A DNA stretch of 64,000 nucleotides from Arthrobacter woluwensis (GTDB lineage: Bacteria; Actinomycetota; Actinomycetes; Actinomycetales; Micrococcaceae). A program made the position numbers and the translations under genes. The notes beneath the pieces are model-generated. The model did no database searches. It saw nothing but the letters and a program-made list of their open reading frames with translations, and was not told where the DNA came from. Shown here one piece after another: positions 61,217 to 64,000 of the stretch. Position 1 is the first letter of the stretch. Each line of letters opens with the position of its first letter. The stretch covers positions 2,542,001 to 2,606,000 of the forward strand of contig NZ_JAUSXR010000001.1 in assembly GCF_030816155.1 (NCBI RefSeq). Direction: 5' to 3'.

Positions 61217-62617
61217 ATGAACACGCACAGCACCACACCAGAGGAACCCCGGCAGCCGGCCGGGGCCACGGCCGGGGCCGGTCGGCAGGGGGCGGGCACC
61301 TCGCAGGAGGCGCCCGGAACGGCACACACGTCCCAGGACTTCTTCTCCTGGATCCGCAGCCTCGGCATCCGGCGCGGCAGCGACCGCTGGCTCGGCGGTG
61401 TCTGCAGTGGACTGGCCGACCGTTTCGGGATCGACCCGCTGATCGTCCGCGGCATCTTCATCGTCCTGGCGGTCTTCGCCGGCATCGGCGTCCTCGCCTA
61501 CGGCGTCGCCTGGGCCCTGCTGCCCGAACCGGACGGCCGGATCCACGTCCAGGAGGCGGGAGCGGGGCGGTGGAGCGGCGGCATGACCGGCGCGCTCATC
61601 ACCACCATCATCGGTTTCCCGAGTCTCGGACGCGGCTTCTGGGACTGGGGCTGGAACGGATTGAACGCCCTGTTCTGGACGCTCGTCTGGGTGGGCGCCG
61701 CGGCCTTCGGCATCTACTACCTGATTCAGCACAAGCGTGCCAAGGACGCCCAGCGCCACCCGGCGGAGGGTTTCCGGCACACGGACTGGGACACCACCGG
61801 CGTTCCGCAGCCGTTCACGGCCGCTGCCGCCGGCACAGCGGCACCCGCCCCGGCGTTCCAGGCCACGACGACGGACCTCCCGGCGCCGCCGCTGCCGTCG
61901 CCGTCGCTCGCGGCCCCCTCAGCCACGGCACCGCACCGCGCGACGCCTCCCGCCCAGCCCCGACCTCCGAAGATCCCGCGGCACCGGCAGGGTCCCGGCA
62001 GCGCGCTCGTCGCGGTGTTCGTGGGTCTGGCCCTCCTGGTGGGCGGCGCGCTCAAGGCTCTGGACGCGGCCCGGGTCATCGACCTCGGCACGGCCTCCAC
62101 CGCGGTGGTCCTGGCCAGTGGCGCGGCCGTGCTCGGCCTCGGTGTCCTGATCGCCGGGATCCGCGGGCGGACCTCCGGTTTCCTCGGATTCCTGGCCGTG
62201 GTCGGGCTGGTCATCGGAGCGTTCTTCACGATCGCGCCGCGGGCCGAAGGACTGCACTTCCAGAACCGCGACTGGACCCCGGCCGGCGTCGAACAGGCCC
62301 GCCAGGGCTTCGACCTCACGGGCGGCAAGGGCACCGTCGATCTGAGCGGCCTGGGCGGCGGGGCGCCCCTGAGCAGCCGCGTCGTGGTCCCGCTGGACGT
62401 CACCGCCGGCAGTCTGACCCTGGTGATCCCGGAGAACATCCCCGTGCAGATCCGCACCGACCTCACCTTCGCCTCGCTCGAACAGGACGGCTCGGACACA
62501 GGCCATGTGGCCGACAAGGGCACCCGCAGCTACAACGATGGCAAGCCGGGCCAGCCCCTGGTCATCGAACTCGATGGAACCTTCAGCAACATCTCCGTCC
62601 AGGAAGGAAGCCTCTGA
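61217..62617 (+). CDS. PspC-domain membrane protein with LiaF-like C-terminal domain
   Basis: The 466-residue product has a PspC domain (RRGSDRWLGGVCSGLADRFG, ~50-107), then further membrane spans and a long Ala/Pro-rich linker. A C-terminal domain (GGKGTVDLSGLGG, SGSLTLVIPENIPVQIR-like AGSLTLVIPENIPVQI) resembles the beta-rich domain of LiaF-type stress proteins. The combination suggests envelope-stress sensing that feeds the adjacent kinase. Its stop overlaps the next start by one base. Confidence 0.88.
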   Translation: MNTHSTTPEEPRQPAGATAGAGRQGAGTSQEAPGTAHTSQDFFSWIRSLGIRRGSDRWLGGVCSGLADRFGIDPLIVRGIFIVLAVFAGIGVLAYGVAWALLPEPDGRIHVQEAGAGRWSGGMTGALITTIIGFPSLGRGFWDWGWNGLNALFWTLVWVGAAAFGIYYLIQHKRAKDAQRHPAEGFRHTDWDTTGVPQPFTAAAAGTAAPAPAFQATTTDLPAPPLPSPSLAAPSATAPHRATPPAQPRPPKIPRHRQGPGSALVAVFVGLALLVGGALKALDAARVIDLGTASTAVVLASGAAVLGLGVLIAGIRGRTSGFLGFLAVVGLVIGAFFTIAPRAEGLHFQNRDWTPAGVEQARQGFDLTGGKGTVDLSGLGGGAPLSSRVVVPLDVTAGSLTLVIPENIPVQIRTDLTFASLEQDGSDTGHVADKGTRSYNDGKPGQPLVIELDGTFSNISVQEGSL

Positions 62618-63177
62618 TGAACACCTACGAATCCCCCCGGGACGCGGACCAGGAGAACACCGATGACACCGCAGTCCCCCGCACGGAGACCTTCAGCACG
62701 GCGCTTCCCGCGACGCATCGCTTCGACGCCGCCCCGTCCTTCGCGGATGAGGCGCTCGGGGCTCCCGGAGCGGGCAAAGCCCCCTCGGTGGACGACGCCG
62801 GCGAGCCTCCTCACAGCGCCCCCTTCGCGGCGGCCACGGCCCCTGCGCCCGACGCCGCACCCTACGTCGCACCAGCAGCCGCACCGCTCACCGCTCCCGC
62901 TGCCCCTGCCGCCGTCGCTCCCGAGGAGCGCCGCGGCGGACCCCGCGTCAGCACCATCGTCTGGGGGCTGCTGATCATGGCGCTCGCCGGGCTCCTCATC
63001 GTCTCCCGGCTGGGAATCGTGGCGCTGGACGGGACCTACGTCCTGATCGGCCTCATGATCGGGACGGGCGCAGCCCTCGTCCTCGGCGGACTCGTGGCCG
63101 CCGCAGCACGGAAGAACCCCGCCGGGCGGGGCACCGACCACCGCCGGACGCCGGGCAACGGCTCCGGCATCGCGTGA
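62617..63177 (+). CDS. Hypothetical membrane protein of the PspC operon
   Basis: No recognised family. The 186-residue product has a disordered acidic, then Ala/Pro-rich N-terminal half (~105 residues), followed by two hydrophobic segments (TIVWGLLIMALAGLLIVSRL and YVLIGLMIGTGAALVLGGLV) and a short basic tail. AGGAAGGA precedes the ATG, which overlaps the upstream stop (TGATG), so it is coupled to the PspC gene. Confidence 0.75.
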   Translation: MNTYESPRDADQENTDDTAVPRTETFSTALPATHRFDAAPSFADEALGAPGAGKAPSVDDAGEPPHSAPFAAATAPAPDAAPYVAPAAAPLTAPAAPAAVAPEERRGGPRVSTIVWGLLIMALAGLLIVSRLGIVALDGTYVLIGLMIGTGAALVLGGLVAAAARKNPAGRGTDHRRTPGNGSGIA

Positions 63178-63208
63178 CAAAGCACGCCTGACACGGAAGG
63201 CTAGAGAC

Positions 63209-63463
63209 ATGGACAAGTTCTTCAGCATCATCAGGGGCCTCGGCCTGAAGCGTGGACCAGAACGCTGGCTGGGCGGCGTCTGCGGCGGACTCTCCGCCAA
63301 GTTCAAGGTGGACGTGGCCTGGATCCGCATCGGCTACCTCCTCTTCTGCCTCCTGCCGGGACCGGCCTTCGTGGTCTACCTGGCGGCGTGGCTCCTCCTG
63401 CCGGACACCAAGGACGGCCGCATCATCCTGCAGGGCTTCCTGCAGAACCGCGGCGTCAAGTAA
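63209..63463 (+). CDS. Small PspC-domain protein
   Basis: The 84-residue product is almost only a PspC domain: KRGPERWLGGVCGGLSAKF, then a membrane span and YLAAWLLLPDTKDGRI. It parallels the N-termini of the kinase and of the first operon gene. It lies 31 bp after the preceding gene and is followed by a strong terminator, so it ends the operon. Confidence 0.9.
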   Translation: MDKFFSIIRGLGLKRGPERWLGGVCGGLSAKFKVDVAWIRIGYLLFCLLPGPAFVVYLAAWLLLPDTKDGRIILQGFLQNRGVK

Positions 63464-63521
63464 CCATCACGTCAGCAGGAAGCTGGTCCGCGGCACAGCC
63501 GCGGCGCGACCCGTGACGAGC

Positions 63522-63551
63522 ATGGCCCCCCGTTCATGAACGGGGGGCCAT
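63522..63551 (+). terminator. PspC operon terminator
   Basis: A perfect 30-bp palindrome: ATGGCCCCCCGTTCA (63522-63536) mirrors 63537-63551, followed by TTTG on the plus strand, 58 bp after the last stop. Confidence 0.85.
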
Positions 63552-63582
63552 TTGTCATCTGGGTCACAGAAAACCGTAGAAT
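63552..63582 (+). promoter_or_regulatory. Candidate pfkA promoter
   Basis: TTGTCA (63552-63557) and TAGAAT (63577-63582) are each five of six consensus but 19 bp apart, slightly long. It would give a ~55-nt leader. Confidence 0.5.
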
Positions 63583-63642
63583 TGCCGTGGGCTCAACGGG
63601 GCGCTCTTCAACACTGCTTCATCGACGAAGGGCCTCTGAGCT

Positions 63643-64000
63643 ATGAAAATCGGCATCCTGACCAGCGGCGGCGACTGCCCCGGACTCAACGCCGTCATCC
63701 GCGGCGCCGTCCTCAAGGGGATCGCCATCCACGGCCACGAATTCGTGGGCTTCCGTGACGGCTGGCGAGGTGTGGTCGAAGGTGATGTCATCGACATCCC
63801 CCGCACCATGGTCCGTGGCATCGCCAAACAGGGCGGCACCATCCTCGGCACCTCCCGCACCAACCCGTTCGAGAACGGCGGCGGCCCGGAGACCATCATG
63901 CGTCACATGGAGCGCCTCGGCATCGACGCCATCATCGCGATCGGCGGCGAAGGAACCCTCGCCGCGGCCCGCCGTCTCACGGACGCCGGCCTGAAGATCG
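63643..64000 (+). CDS. pfkA: 6-phosphofructokinase, N-terminal part (runs off right edge)
   Basis: Phosphorylates fructose-6-phosphate in glycolysis. The first 119 residues are present: MKIGILTSGGDCPGLNAVIR, with the GG-loop, and IGGEGTLAAARRL. The Gly in GGEGT (position equivalent to E. coli Gly104) favours ATP over pyrophosphate as donor; the preceding residue is Glu instead of the usual Asp. The C-terminal two thirds are outside the window. Confidence 0.93.
   Translation, partial: MKIGILTSGGDCPGLNAVIRGAVLKGIAIHGHEFVGFRDGWRGVVEGDVIDIPRTMVRGIAKQGGTILGTSRTNPFENGGGPETIMRHMERLGIDAIIAIGGEGTLAAARRLTDAGLKI

Overview
The window reads as chromosome of a high-GC Gram-positive bacterium, most likely a Micrococcaceae (Arthrobacter-like) actinobacterium. 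The clues are high GC, many GTG/TTG starts, a C-x2-C zinc-form L36, a short adenylate kinase, an acidic N-terminal extension on NusG, Ala/Glu/Pro-rich tails on several ribosomal proteins, and PspC-domain signalling proteins. The genus call is inference from gene content; no 16S gene is present.

Most of the window is the core information-processing region, nearly all on the minus strand. From left to right: glmM (cut by the left edge), rpsI-rplM, truA-rplQ-rpoA-rpsK-rpsM-rpmJ-infA, then an accessory island (P1-family peptidase, a UgpB-like ABC importer lacking its ATPase gene, an atypical amidohydrolase). Next come map-adk-secY, the spc genes rplO to rplN, a UvrA-like ABC ATPase, and the S10 genes rpsQ to rpsJ. 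Then follow tuf-fusA-rpsG-rpsL, rpoC-rpoB, ybaK-like and thiolase genes, a 5'-nucleotidase, rplL-rplJ, two overlapping two-domain acetyltransferases, and rplA-rplK-nusG-secE with tRNA-Trp. The last third is ordinary accessory sequence: an aminotransferase, an MFS exporter convergent with an AraC-type regulator, an M23 peptidase, a MacB-like ABC exporter, a PspC histidine kinase/response regulator divergent from a PspC operon, and the start of pfkA.

Two essential genes, fusA and nusG, each carry an apparent single-base insertion that splits the reading frame. Since the rest of each protein is perfectly conserved, sequencing or assembly error is the most likely cause. Other notable points are an array of four ~90-bp units carrying terminator hairpins behind rpsI, which also contains an inverted copy of the rpsI 3' end; a separately terminated UvrA-like gene splitting the S10 and spc clusters; an 11-bp motif shared only by the rpoA and rpoB leaders; three phased TCAGGG repeats in the PspC divergent promoter; and a palindromic in-frame insert in the P1 peptidase.

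No CRISPR array, insertion sequence, prophage, rRNA gene or replication origin is visible. I did not find a clearly new multi-gene system. The best candidates for new biology are the rpsI terminator array, the shared RNA-polymerase leader motif and the PspC regulatory island.
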